DNA from: Adiantum capillus-veneris
Lineage: Eukaryota; Streptophyta; Polypodiopsida; Polypodiales; Pteridaceae
Direction of reading: 5' to 3'
Length of the DNA stretch: 64,000 nucleotides
NCBI GenBank assembly: GCA_014529385.2
Contig: CM043963.1
Coordinates: forward strand, 94,931,912 to 94,995,911
Position 1 is the first letter of the stretch, and each line of letters starts with the position of its first letter. The translations under genes were made by a program, and so were the position numbers. The notes under the pieces were generated by a model. The model saw only the letters and a program-made list of their open reading frames with translations. It did not search any database and was not told the DNA's origin. This document shows, piece by piece, positions 1-12,609 of this stretch.

Positions 1-1568
1 GGTTTATTTGGCACATGTTGTCACGTGGGATACAACATGGTCTAGGAACTCAAGGATTTTGGTTTAGCCAATGTGGAGCAAGGTTAATGAGGGTCCCTCT
101 CACTCCCATAATAGAGTATTTGCAGTTACCTCCACGCACAAGTACATCTCGTACTTGAAGGATGTTCTTTTTTTAGACACCCTTACATGAGACATATTCC
201 ACATGTGGAGAATAGGAGTCTTTGGCACTTACACTGGCGCCCATTATTTCAATTCTGTTGTCACAACAAAGTCCCTAGGTGCTGGTTGAATTTGTTTTCT
301 AGACCGTTTTCAGCACAACAATTTCAGTAGCCATAAATTGTCGGATACTTAGAATGACTTGTTAAACATACACGTGCTGCTAAACAATATTAACGGATGG
401 TTGTTTATGCATATAGCAAGACTATAAGTTGTTAATGAAAAGGTTTCATGGTTTGTACTTAGAAGTGATTAATGTTTCACCTTCTATTATGGTTTAAATG
501 TTTCAGCAAGGCTTGCAATGATTACATAAAAAATTATTTAGTTTTTTTATAGAACCATTTACATTTCTCTTTAATGTGTGCTAGGAACATCACATTCACC
601 ATAAGTGTTAGCAAGGATGATCATGGATATAAAAGTTTGGATATGTTTTTTGCTAAATGCATGCACACGAGGTGTTATGGGGCCTAGTGTTTAGCTAAGG
701 CTGATTTGGAGCAGCATGCATATTCATCACATTAGTTGCTTATGAAGCATTTTGCATTCTATGTGTAGTATCTGTATGAGATTACTTTTGGGTCTACCAA
801 TCACCGATAGAGGTCATGGATTGGTTTGGGTGCTTGTAGATTTTTCATGTCACCCAAGCTGGTTATTTAGGACATTGTTGATTACTCAACAATGTTTTAT
901 AATATGTGATCCCCGTTTACCAGTGAGCTGGGAAGATTGTCTATAAACCGTGGGTGGGGAAATACACCTCTGTACTTTAAGTTATCCAAGGGGATAGGTA
1001 GATTACAAAGTGTAATCTTGTGCTAAAGGATACGCAAAGTGCATATGTTAGCACCAAGAAATCAAATTAGTAAGCATTTATTGCTCTACTTGGAGTTTGC
1101 TCACCATAAGTTAAAGCATGTTTGCGATTAAGTTTTGTCTCTTCATGTATAAGTCAGGTCTCAACCTTGAGCACTAGTTAATGTGGGGTTGTTTACTAAT
1201 GAAATTTGAGAACAAGTCAAGGACTTAAGATTGGCTGATGAGTTATGTCTGCAAGTTACTTTCATGGAAAGTAAAAAGAGGTACTCTTTTGGGTACATCT
1301 TTGTTGTGATTACTCGTTTAGCATTCTCATGTACGTTCTAAATGGAGTCTACACACTATGTTGGATAGGAACTGGTAACACAAGATGGTTGAAAATGGAC
1401 AACAATGTGGAAAATCTAGATGTTATTCTTGGTTTCATTGAACCTCCTACTAAATCGTGTTCCAGTCAAGCAAACACCTGGATGCATGAAGGATGCCACT
1501 GTGGAAAAAATTAGTGTATCACCCCTCTTGTTTTTGAGGACAAAAGTGGTTCTCCAAGGGGGGAGTAA
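1..1568 (+). mobile_element. Degraded interior and 3' end of a gypsy-like LTR element (G)
   Basis: No convincing open frame survives here. The end of the stretch has the usual layout of the 3' end of a plant Ty3/gypsy element: a purine-rich tract (about 1553-1565, AAGGGGGGAG) followed by TAA and then a sequence starting TGTCATG, the likely start of the 3' LTR. I infer that the preceding DNA is worn-out pol. The short open frames in it carry no recognisable domain. Confidence 0.4.
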
Positions 1569-2328
1569 TGTCATGCAAAGGGCCAGGATGAACATGCAGT
1601 CAAGAAGGTCTCTATGTTTAGCAGGCCAAGGGCCTATATAGAGCATGACTTGGTGGAGATTAGCATGTTTCAGTCCCCTCTTGCATTTCACATCGGATAT
1701 ATAAAACGCAACCATCTGATAAAGAAACAAAACTAAACGAGCTTTTTAAAAGAATTATTTTTATAAAAAGTGGGGATGTAAATATGTTGAGGTAGTACGG
1801 GAGAGTCATAATTATGTTGGGGCATCACAATGCATCATAGTTTAGTCACGATCACATTGATTGTTGGGATACTGTCCAATTAATCAATTTTTGCTACTTA
1901 AATTCAAGGAAAGGGGTGAGAGTTGACCACCAAAAGTAGTGCCCTAGTTTTAGAAAAATCCCTAAAATCTTGCAAGTATTCTATGCCAGAGAGGGGAGCT
2001 TCTTGTTTTGCCTTGGGGAGCAAGCCGACTTGGAAAGAGACCTATAAATTTACCACTAGTGCTCAATTTTTAGTGCCGATAGTTGCGTCTACTACCACAC
2101 GACTATACGTATGTATTATATGGAGTGCTGTAAGCTCTCCATCACCATCTCCAAAAGATCTTCTCTCTTGATTGTGAGAAAAAGAAGAAGAAGAAGACAC
2201 TCTCTCTATACTTGCTTAGTATTCTCTCTACTCTTTTGACGGTGTACGCACTCTTCATCGACTTCGTGGAGAAAACCTCTACGTATCTCTCATCACTGCT
2301 CTCTTGTGGAAAAGCAAGAAGCCTTCCA
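1569..2328 (+). mobile_element. Partial LTR of element G, split by element E
   Basis: The sequence starts with TGTCATGC just after a polypurine tract. It ends where the inverted repeat of element E begins. The LTR probably resumes at 12454: joining the two sides with one TCCA copy gives an uninterrupted sequence. The other end of this LTR (perhaps near 12.5 kb) could not be placed because no second copy is in the window. Confidence 0.5.
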
Positions 2329-2350
2329 GGGTGGATGCATGAATAGGTGG
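2329..2350 (+). repeat. Left TIR of element E with TSD TCCA
   Basis: This 22-bp arm begins GGGTGGATGCATG and ends AATAGGTGG. It matches the reverse complement of 12428-12449 at every base. The TSD copy TCCA sits at 2325-2328. It is followed by the palindromic block CCGGTTTTAACCGG and a short direct repeat, GTGTGGAGGAT / ATGTGGAGGAT, near 2449-2490. These could be subterminal binding sites. Confidence 0.9.
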
Positions 2351-2633
2351 CCCGGTTTTAACCGGTTGAAAGTTTCTTTTGGATGCTTAAAATTTGGGGG
2401 GTATGAAAATGGTGTTATGGGCAAGAATTGTTTGAATTAAATATTCGTGTGGAGGATACAAAATCTTAAAAATCATGTGGAGGATTCAAAAACATGTGTG
2501 GAGCCCACGTCAGAAAAAATGTTCAGTCGAATGTTTTCATGACTGTGACTTCTCTGTATCTTTGTGCCTTTCTCCTTTTGCACCTTTCTCAGATCTCTCT
2601 ACAGCCCCCTGTGCAGGCTGCTTATCCTTCGCT

Positions 2634-5168
2634 ATGGATAGCAACCTAAGAAAGAGCCCAAGGAATGCAGCCCGACAGGTCTCCCCCACAAAGACCCGAC
2701 ATTCTCCCACGAAGGTATGTCACCTCTCTCTGTCTCTCTCTGTGTTGTGACAGCGGACCTGTGTGTAGTAGAGTACTGAGGTGTGGATACATTGAGTAAT
2801 GAGTATGGATTTATTCCTTTCAGAGACAGAAGTTACAGCCTCCTCCCAAAATCAGCCGCTTTGTTCACCCCAAGGATGTGGAGGTGCCATTAAAGTCATT
2901 CTGCACGTCAAAGGAGGATTTTTACAGGGAATATGGGTTAAGTCTTGAGGGGAAAGATGTTAGGAAGTTGACAGATGCAGATGTGCCCATATCCGACTGG
3001 ATGAAATTTTTCACGTGTCTTCCAGTGAAGGAGAAAAAAGTGCCGATAAAAACAGCAAGGCCGGATCACTACAAGGCACTCTACCAGCTCTACAAGCAGG
3101 TGTACCAATCCAAACCACCAAACTATCTGCTGGGAGTCAAGTTTGCACACGGATATGTTTATTTCGTATGCATAGGTCCGGTAAAGTGGGCTGAGTTTGC
3201 ATCTGAGGTGGTGAAGAATGTGTCCAATGAAGGTCACTTAGATAGGAAAAGAGAACAATGGAAGTTAGAGACTTCCCAAGTATCCACAGGTACCCCAAGT
3301 GGTTCTGCCATCTTCTTAGTAAATACCCCATCCGGAAGTACACCAGTTGGAAGTGGACTTTTTGCGACCACTCAGTCTGCCTTTAGTGTTGAAGTATCCA
3401 CTTCCTTGCAAGAACTTCTTGTTGAGGTAAGAAAATCTCATGACAATGTATCAGCTGAGTGTCAGAAGGCTAAGGATTCAGTGGTCAAATCTGTTGCTGA
3501 TGTGCACCGTTGCGAGGGTGCCCTTGACACCATCCGAATGCACTTCCCTGATGATCCCAATGTACCAACAGGCTTGCTTGACAGCCTCCAAGAAAAATTT
3601 GACCAAGCAAAAGCCACCCTACAACAGGCACATGTATGCTTTTAACTCCATCTGATTGTAGTATAATACATGCAAAGTACCATACGGTATGATTTTTCAT
3701 ACCGGTAGGATTATATCATATTCGGTAAGGGTAGATGACAATACCGGTAGGATGTTATCATACCGGTAGGATTATACCCTACCGGTATGATTACATCCTT
3801 CCGGTATGATTATATCCTACCGGTAGGATGTTATCTTATCGGTAGGATTTATGAGATAATCCCACCAGTATGATAACATCCTACTGGTATGGTTACATCC
3901 GACCGGTATGGTTAGATCCAACCGGTATGATAAAATCCAACCGGTTTGATGTTATGCTTCCGGTATACTGTTATCCTACCGGTATGATGTTACCGGATGT
4001 TATCCTACCGGTATGATGTTATACTATCCAGTATAATAACATTATACCGGTGGGATAACATCATACCAGCAAGATGTAATCATACCGGTATGATAACATC
4101 ATTATACCAATTTTCAAGCATTCATACCGATTTTATACCTGTTTGACATTGTCTTATAACAGAGGTCTCTTTCCTACAGGAAGAATTATCCAAATGCTTG
4201 GACCATGAGGAAACCTTTGGTCTCTATGTCACGTTTGTGACAGGCATGATTAGTCAACCAATGCTACCTGAAACCATAGTCTTGCCTGCACGAGTAACAG
4301 CTCCTGGACATAGTGTTGTTCTCATTGATGTGTGCAATGCTTGTGGTGTAAAAATTCATGATCACAATCGCTCAAGCCATGTTGTTCTATTGCCTTGTTC
4401 ACATGCATACCATGCATTCTACTATGCTCACTTGGCTGAGAAAGGAAAGTGCATGCTTAAGGATTGCCTCGGAGTTATTTCTGCAGAAGACCAATCCCTT
4501 CTAAAGAAGAAGCCAGTTGAACCATGCCCAAAAACAGGTGAGAAAATTGTTTCAATGGGTAATCAGGTGGTTGATTTTTGTCTTCTCTGATGTTTTTTAA
4601 GAGTCAAGCTGCTTCAGAACTACTGCCGGTAAAGACACAGGGAACGATGCAGTGACGCCTGCACACAAGACACCTGTGGAGGGATTGCTTGATGAAAATG
4701 TCGCTGGTAATGCTAAGAAACCTGTTTCGGAAACAACAGAAGAAGAACAAAACTTTGAGGTAAAGGAGCAGAGTACGACTGGTGCTGAAGAGAAAACCCA
4801 GAATGAGGAATACGATGTGTTGCTAGACAGCGTGCAGGTGACAAGATCAAAGACTCCGAGAAAACGAGGCCAACGTGGCAAGAGTAAGTTTTTTCATTGA
4901 TTATGGCTCTAATAAGTGATCTCTTGCTACACAGCTTTCTAAAGCTGATGGTTGTGTAGATGTAAGGCTGGAGGGAAGTCCCGAGGAGACCCTTGCTCAG
5001 CATATAAGAAAGGCAAAAAGAAAAAAAATCGAGAAGACTGGAGATGAGAAGCCTGAAATGGAGCAAAAAAGCAACGAAGAGGAAGAGACCCAAGGGCAGC
5101 CAGAAGAGGAGATGGACATAGAAGACACTAAGGAGATGCAGAATACCGGCACAAGTTCTGACCCTTAG
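2634..5168 (+). CDS. Five-exon cargo gene with RING-like zinc motif
   Basis: A gapless model is visible: exons 2634-2714, 2824-3633, 4180-4537, 4602-4883 and 4960-5168. All introns are GT-AG, all junctions keep phase, and it gives 579 residues ending in TAG. I do not recognise the family. Residues 1-45 are basic and proline-rich (SPRNAAR, SPTK), suggesting nuclear targeting. A globular segment rich in aromatics follows (about 45-160), then a Ser/Thr/Gly linker, a predicted coiled coil (about 215-300), and a Cys/His cluster at 349-393 (C-x2-C ... C-x-H-x2-H ... C-x4-C). That cluster resembles a degenerate RING or similar zinc fold without the full set of eight ligands. The tail is acidic then lysine-rich. 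This is the only fully intact multi-exon gene in the window, and it lies inside element E, so it is probably a transposon accessory protein or captured gene. The ATG at 2634 is the first in frame with the splice chain. Confidence 0.8.
3660..4130. repeat. ACCGGTATGAT minisatellite in intron 2 of the RING-like gene
   Basis: The intron between 3634 and 4179 is filled with diverged 15-20 bp units built on (T)ACCGGTATGAT(A/T)ACATCC in both orientations. The core ACCGGT is palindromic. The same core returns at 6570-7250 and, as AAACCGGTATGTTATT, in the 173-bp satellite at 9590-10980. It is thus spread through element E but not seen in element D. Confidence 0.8.
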
Positions 5169-5382
5169 CCCAGAGCCTGCAAAAGATTATAGTTTGCCCC
5201 CCCATGTTTCTTTTTATGTAACCACTTCTGAAATTAATATAACTTTCTTTCCCATTCGACGTCTCTTTCATCTTGTGCCTAATTTTTGAACATTGTGTGT
5301 TTTTATTGTATGATTTCAATCTATAGATATGTCCTAATTACATATTTAAATCTGAGTCTTGTGTAATTTTGCATCTGCAGAT

Positions 5383-6234
5383 ATGTTTTCAGTTGAAAAA
5401 CGGTGCCTTGCAGATAGGTTCAGGGCTGACAAGCAGAATGGCAGGGCTGACATTCGTGCAATATGGAATTGCGTGTTGTCTCTTGCAGTGCTCGTGTTTC
5501 CTCTATGGTATAGACTAATTAAAAGAATCCCACTGATATGGCCAAGGCCACCACCTCCGTTGAGCGTCCAGCGTAGGGTTCTCATTTTGGACCTTAATGG
5601 ATTACTGCTCAAGAAATTTGATGGAAAATATGGTCAAGAATTGCCCCACTGGCTAGAAATGTGGTATGTTGTTGAAGGGGATACATAGTTTTGCTTAAGG
5701 CCCAATGTAGAAGTGTTTCTGAATTTTTGTTTCAAATGGTTCGAAGTGTGGATATGGAGCTGCTGCGAGTTTGAGAAGCTCAAACGCACGCTAGCGACAG
5801 TGTTCCCTGACCACCACAAAAGATTCAATAGAGTGGTAAGTCAGGCGCAGTGCACAAGGGCCCCTTTTAAATTGGGCGCGACAGATAAACCGGTGTTCCA
5901 CAAGAATCTTGAAAATTTTCCTGACCTACCACCTGACACACTTATCTTTGATGAATATAAGCTAATGTTTAATCCATTGGGGTCATTTCTTGTTTTTCCC
6001 AAGCTAGAAAAGCAGTCTAAAGAAGTGTGCGCCTGTTTTATGTCAACCACTGTCATAAACTGGCTGGCACATTGGTTGTCCTCTAAGGACAGAATTGAGT
6101 ATACAAAGAGGACTGTCATTTGTACAGACGGACAACCTGACGACACCTATGTGCGTCGTTTTTATTGGAAATGGCAGATTGACTTTTTCAAGAAGAAAGG
6201 AACATATTTTTTATATAAAAAGAAAGCTGCATAA
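5383..6234 (+). pseudogene. FCP1/NIF-like HAD phosphatase-like gene with one in-frame stop
   Basis: A single frame runs from ATG 5383 to TAA 6232-6234 (about 283 residues), broken only by TAG at 5686-5688. It has a hydrophobic stretch (about residues 36-50), then a region like the FCP1 / SCP family of Mg-dependent phosphatases (HAD fold): VLILDLNGLL, the position of the DxDx(T/V) catalytic motif; FEVWIWSC (motif II); LIFDE (motif IV). The second Asp of motif I is Asn, so even an unbroken protein would probably lack phosphatase activity. It resembles the minus-strand gene at 26200-26987 over most of its length, including the residues around the stop. Either it is a dead copy, or the TAG is a recent C-to-T/G-to-A change. 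There is no upstream intron need: the first exon starts just after CTGCAG, so an earlier exon cannot be excluded. Confidence 0.7.
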
Positions 6235-6478
6235 AGTCTGTGAAGTGGGAGACTTTTGTCGATGTATTTTTTTGTCGATGGATGTAAATGGAGAATTACT
6301 CAGCCAAAAGGCTCAATCAATGTAACAGAATTCATGTATAATACATTTACAAGCAAGTTTCACGGAAATACGTTGTATTCTATATTTGAAGTATATTGCA
6401 AATAAAAGGAGAGAGTGAGAGAGTGTCTGATAACGGTATTATACTGGGCATGACTAGTATGATACTGAGAAGTGTGAG

Positions 6479-7385
<907 letters not shown>

Positions 7386-9589
7386 ACAGTTCAGTTTATA
7401 GTAATAGGCAGATATACACAAAATTATGCATTATGCATTTCTTAAGATGGTTACAGCTCAAAAGGCATACTATTGTAGCTAGACTCACTGACATCAAGTG
7501 ATATTGTATATAGTTTTGAGTTACTGGGATGGGGTATCATGGGGATTTTGATTACCCGAACAAGATGTGAATATATGAACACCTCTGGCTTTTTGTCCAA
7601 AAGCTCGTAGGTCTACTCATTTATCATACGATAGTAAAAACCTTTGATAGCATAGGATCCTCGCCCAATGATATTGCCCCAGTCATCTTCAGCATCTGAA
7701 TGAAACTCTTGAATAGCTGCAGTGCATTTCACTATATAGAAATCCACTTTTTCTTCATTGTCATTTGGTGCGGGAACAACAAAATTATCACCAACAATAA
7801 GAGCTTGACTGAGGGTGTCATAGTGTCCTTCATATGCTGCATCCTCATTTATTTCATCGTCATCGTCTTCCCCTTCTTCTGTAGGCTCTGAGTTGTATCA
7901 TGCTCTGAATATGCTGAAACAGAGTGCATTGAGCGGGTATTTTTTACAGCCTTCACATCCCAATTTTTTCCCCTTTCGACATCTCCCAATTCAATCACCC
8001 AAAAAATCCTGCTTACATAACAGGCCTGGGATGCATAGGTGGCTGTAGCACCATCTGACAAGGTCCGTCTCAATAATGCCACAACATCTGTAGCACAGTC
8101 TATCTTTGGGCAGTTTGGCTGCAATTGGTATTGAGTTAAAGACCTTTTTATCACTGCTCCCGCACCTTCGTGTTCTCCCTTACCATGTCCGGATCCAAAA
8201 AAGTTCCAAGACATTTTCCATCTCGTAAAATCAATGTATCTGCAATTTATTCAATGGATAGAAGAAGATTAATATACTCTTGGCACGATAAAATTACCAA
8301 AAAAAACACGTATTATAATATTACTAATGTTAGACAAGCATTTTATTACAACTTTAATGCCACTATTATAGGTCTCTATATTAAAACCACCTTCAGATAA
8401 TGTTTGTTAGAACATGGTATACCTGGCAAGGAAATAGAATGGTCTTCTTGTTTTGAATTGTAAAGCTGCTCCATCAGACCATACCCAATGACGTTTTATA
8501 TTTAGACGAAATTGCTTTAGCCATTCCGCATGTTTCAGAAAACAATGTTGAACAAAATGTGTGTCATGTTGCTTGTCATCTGAAATGAAGAAGTGAATTT
8601 TCTTGTGGATGTCACCTACATAATATAAAAATCAGAAATTATTGAAGGCTTAATACAAAAGAAGTAATACTGATCTAGGGTGATGTCGTTACCTGCAATT
8701 CGGAAATATGTTATGTGCACAAAAATAGTTACTTGATTTGAATACCAGTGCATGGACTGAATCTCATTTTGTTCTTTGAAACTATAATTTTCAGCAAAGT
8801 CAACAACTAACACAACAACATCTTCTGGAAAGCTTTGTATACATTCCTTATATTGTTCTGCTTGCCATCTATACACAAAATTATGCATTATGTATTTCTT
8901 AAGATGGTCTTTGAACATGACTGAGAGATCCTGGCATGATATTTCCTTATGCGACAAGACTTTCCTTTTCTTCTTCAGACCGTCACGCGCAGTTCCTACT
9001 TCTAGGTCCTCAAAAATCTTCACCACAATCTTTTTAGCAATAAATGCAGCCTCTGCAACACAAAAGTCTAACTTATCCGGGCCACACCTTTTACATTGAC
9101 CACTCAAGCAGGCAAGGGCATGGAAGGTGGAAGTATCTGATTTAGGACACAGTATAGAGTCCAATAAGGCTGTTACACTCTTGATAGGGTTTTTTGGTGC
9201 CTTGCATCCACCATTGTCTTTGCATATGTTGCATTGACAATGTCAAGCTTTTCCATTCAGACCGAATACAGAACTTTGCATGTGATTTATGGCATCTTTT
9301 AGGAAGGACATTTGAACATGTGAAATGCAGCAGCAAGTATATCGGTCTCTCAATTTTCGCACAAAATATGGCTTCATGTACTCAAACGCCCGCTGCCTTA
9401 TTACAATTTCAGGGTATTGTTCTTTGAAGTTGAGAAAGAGCTCCACCTACAATGAAAGACATATATGGTTAAAGAACATTGAAGAAAATTGCAGGTTTTG
9501 AGGAAAACTATTACATTACTATAAACCAATATTTTTATTTCAAACCACTTTGTTTTTTCACTTAATTGGTTAGGTAAACCAGTATATAT

Positions 9590-10980
9590 GAACACATGTC
9601 CTTGGTACGTACCAGTGGTATATGAGTGTCAACCATTGCAAATGTTCTTACTGCTGATGTAAACCAGTCTTTTCATTTATAACCGATATGTTATTTACCT
9701 AACCAGTACAAGTGATCACTTAACCACGATGTATACCAGTGATAAATAAGTGTTAAAAAGAATGAACACATGCCCTTGGTACGTACCGGTGGTATATAAG
9801 TGTCAACCAGTTCAAATGTTCTTACTGCTGATGTAAACCAGTTTTTTCATTTAAAACCGGTATCTTATTTACCTAACCAGTACATGTGAGCACTTACACA
9901 TGATGTGTACCAGTGAAAAATAAGGGTTAAAAAAATGAACACATGTCCTTGGTACATACCAGTGGTATATAAGTGTCAACCAGTTCAAATGTTCTGACTG
10001 CTGATGTAAACCAGTCTTTTCATTTAAAACCGGTATGTTATTTACCTAACCAGTACATGTGAGCACTTAACCACGATGTATACCAGTGAGAAATAAGTGT
10101 TAAAGAAAATGAACACATGTCATTGGTACGTTCCAGTGGTATATAAGTGTCAACCAGTGCAAATGTTATTACTGCTGATGTAACCCAGTCTTTTCATTTA
10201 AAACCGGTATGTTATTTACCTAACCAGTACATGTGAGCACTTACCCATGATGTGTACTAGTGAAAAATAAGGGTTAAAAAAATGAACACATGTCCTTGGT
10301 ACGTTCCAGTGGTATATAAGTGTCAACCAGTGCAAATGTTCTTACTGCTGATGTAAACCAGTCTTTTCATTTAAAACTGGTATGTTATTTACCTAACCAG
10401 TACAAGTGAACACTTAACCACGATGTATACCAGTGAGAAATTAGTGTTAAAAGAAATTAACACATGTCCTTGGTACATACCAGTGGTATATAAGTGTCAA
10501 CTTGTTCAAATATTCTTATTGCTGATGTAAATGAGTCTTTTCATTTAAAACCGCTATATATATGTTATTTACTAACCAGTACATGTAAACACTTAAGCAC
10601 GATGTATACCAGTGAGAAAAATGTGTTAAAAAAAATGAACACATGTCCTTGGTACGTTCCAGTGGTATATAAGTGTCAACCAGTTCAAATGTTCTGACTG
10701 CTAATGTAAACCAGTCTTTTTATTTAAAACCGGTATGTTATTTACCTAACCAGTACATGTGAGGACTTAATCACGATGTATACGAGTGAGAAATAAGTGT
10801 ACAAAAAAATTTACTGGATATGTAAACCACTATTTTCCTTTCAAACAGATATGTTTTTTACCTATCTGACATGACAAACAGTACATGTGAACACTTGACG
10901 AGTACATGTGAACACTTAACCACTATGTACACCAGTGAGAAATAGGTGTTAAAAGATTTTTACTGGTTATGTAAACCAGT
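9590..10980. repeat. ~173-bp tandem satellite inside the transposase-gene intron
   Basis: The marker CACATGTCCTTGGTACGTACC recurs at about 9594, 9769, 9941, 10114, 10287, 10464 and 10641, so the period is 172-177 bp. Each unit also contains AACCAGTACATGTGAGCAC and AAACCGGTATGTTATTTACC. The last two units (to about 10980) are shorter and diverged. The array fills most of the 1.8-kb intron 9447-11274. It holds no gene. Confidence 0.9.
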
Positions 10981-11003
10981 TTTTTACCTAACTAGTTTAT
11001 ACA

Positions 11004-11067
11004 TATCATACGCGTGTGAAAGTATGCGTCTGCAAACGTATGTTTCAACAAACATACGCGTATGATA
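11004..11067. repeat. Short inverted repeat (TATCATACGCGT)
   Basis: TATCATACGCGT at 11004-11015 is matched by ACGCGTATGATA at 11056-11067. A smaller pair, AAACGTATGTTT, lies between them. This gives a possible nested hairpin at the exon-1 side of the satellite intron. Function unknown. Confidence 0.6.
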
Positions 11068-12169
11068 AAAACTATGTTTCCATTTATATACTCCTTCAAA
11101 TCCAATATTTATCTACTCTTAGTCTAGGACCAAATACACATTCCCCTTATTTCCATTTATAACTTCCTTCATATCCGATTTCATATCTACTCTTATCAAC
11201 CCATTTATAGAGAATATAGGTCATGAATGCGAATATTAGAAAACAAAAATGGATATAGTGAAGCAAGTTATTACCTGAGTTGTTCAAGAAGATGCACAGG
11301 ATGTTTGACATATGAATTTCTTCCAATACGCTTTGTGCACACATCCTTCTTATTGGGTGAAACACGAGTGTTAGACATCCAAAAAGAGAAGATCAACTCT
11401 TTCTCATCAGGTGTTATGAAGCCACGATCCATGGGCTGTCGAGCACACAAAGAGATTGGCAAATTTCCATCACCTACTGCCCTCAACCGATTCTTTGCAG
11501 CTATGAAGTTCCTCTTGTGCAAATTTAGCAACTTAGATGCAGTTGAAACATTCACTTTTGAGGTAGATGTACACTCAACATTCATAAGCATTGTGGTGAT
11601 GAACCTTTTAAGAAAGAGCTCCTCTCCGCTGTTGGGTAATTTGATTGCATCTACTGTGTTGCGTATGGCTTCAACGAAGGTTGTCTGTGCCCTGGGCATT
11701 TCAAGGTCTCCAAGAGAAGGATGATTGAAAAACTTGCACAAAATATCTGAGCGTGATGCAACATTGAGGGCCTTTGTACGCCGATTGAAGAGCATAACAA
11801 GGTCATTGCAAAGTCTTTGATGCTTTGCATCATCAGCACCATTTTGATCATTATCTTCCTCACGTGCTACCTGCTCAAGATTGTTCTTAGCACGCTGCTC
11901 CCTCTTTCTCCTAGCATGATATTCCTTGACCGCATCAACAACATACCTAGCACACAGTTCACAGTGAGGCTGAGAGCAGTCACATACAGTGTGAGATTCT
12001 TGCTCCATGCTAGAGAGGGAGAGATTGAGCGAGGTGATAGGCCTATAGAGATCAAGAGCAGTATATGACAACAATAGATGTGTGAGAGGCCTACAAAGTA
12101 AAACAGCAATCTATGCTCCTACACAGAGAGTTAGAGAGAGTCAGGAAAATGAGAGAGCGGGAAGACAAA

Positions 12170-12325
12170 GAGCTGGCTGACGTGCATAGTTAAGAGCTAC
12201 AGAGCCGTCTTCTATATTTGAAAAAGAGACGTGGAAATAGTAATGGTGTCAAGAGCTGGCTGACGTGCATAGTTAAGAGGTACAAAGCCGTCTTCTATAT
12301 TTAACAAAAAGCTATGGAAATTCTA
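12170..12325. repeat. 84-bp direct duplication near right end of element E
   Basis: AGCTGGCTGACGTGCATAG... recurs at 12171 and 12255, each copy running on to CCGTCTTCTATATTT. It lies between the transposase start (12008) and the right TIR, so it could be promoter or subterminal transposase-binding DNA. No core promoter was identified with certainty. Confidence 0.7.
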
Positions 12326-12427
12326 TATTTAATTAAAAATCTGTTCAAAAGAATATATCGAATTGAACTAATAGAGATGGTTTTATGTACCGGTTATAAA
12401 ACCTCTATCCGGGACAATGTTTTTGGT

Positions 12428-12449
12428 CCACCTATTCATGCATCCACCC
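12428..12449 (-). repeat. Right TIR of element E with TSD TCCA
   Basis: This is a perfect inverted copy of the left arm, followed by TCCA at 12450-12453. Inside the end, about 12391-12400, is an ACCGGTTATAAAACC motif that echoes the CCGGTTTTAACCGG next to the left arm. Confidence 0.9.
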
Positions 12450-12453
12450 TCCA

Positions 12454-12600
12454 ACATCCGATAATCACTTCTAAAGCACGTAAAAATCTCTAAACTCCAT
12501 AGCCATCATATTTCTCTCTCTCTCTACTTTGTTTCTAAATGACTGCCCTTTCGGTGGTTGGTTTTTCGTATACATGGGCATTTATGGGATTTTTGAATGT
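12454..12600 (+). mobile_element. Probable continuation of the element G LTR
   Basis: After removal of element E and one TCCA copy, 2324 joins to this segment. It contains a CT run (12510-12530) and no open frame. The outer LTR boundary is not visible. Confidence 0.35.
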
Positions 12601-12609
12601 GTACGAGGA

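Larger units (their letters stand above)
7613..12008 (-). pseudogene. DDE-transposase-like gene of element E (damaged)
   Basis: The visible exons are 12008-11275, 9446-8693, 8615-8423 and 8239-7613. The junctions between exons 2-3 and 3-4 are GT-AG and keep frame exactly. Exon 1 has a Cys cluster near the N-terminus (CDCSQPHCELC), a helix-turn-helix-like part (HKRNFIAAKNRLRA) and an FW...TRVSPNKKDV block. Exon 2 is Cys-rich and contains VVDFAENYSFKEQ (Asp at 8801). Exon 3 has VWSDGAALQFK (Asp at 8475). Exon 4 has WNFFGSGHGKGEHEGAG (Glu at 8175 or 8168). In order these look like the D, D and E of an RNase H-fold transposase; similar proteins occur in ferns and animals as uncharacterised transposase-like genes. 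Damage: in-frame TGA at 9245-9243, a one-base mismatch at the exon 1-2 junction, and a frame change near 7890, after which an acidic tail stays open to TAG at 7615-7613. The opposite strand to the cargo genes and the position inside the TIRs make it the likely mobiliser. Confidence 0.7.

Noticed and set aside
4333..4467. A canonical RING-H2 E3 ligase domain in the E cargo gene
   Set aside because: The Cys/His cluster lacks the full cross-brace spacing (only about seven ligands with an unusual C-terminal C-x4-C), so only a RING-like label is justified.
5686..5688. RNA editing or stop readthrough to rescue the FCP1-like frame
   Set aside because: U-to-C editing of stops is known in fern organelles, but this locus is nuclear transposon DNA; no evidence supports rescue.
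7888..8051. An intron from 8051 to 7888 to explain the frame change in the E transposase-like gene
   Set aside because: Its length would fix the frame, but it would remove a conserved-looking block (ELGDVERGKNWDVKAVKNTRS) and the donor is weak. A small indel is simpler.
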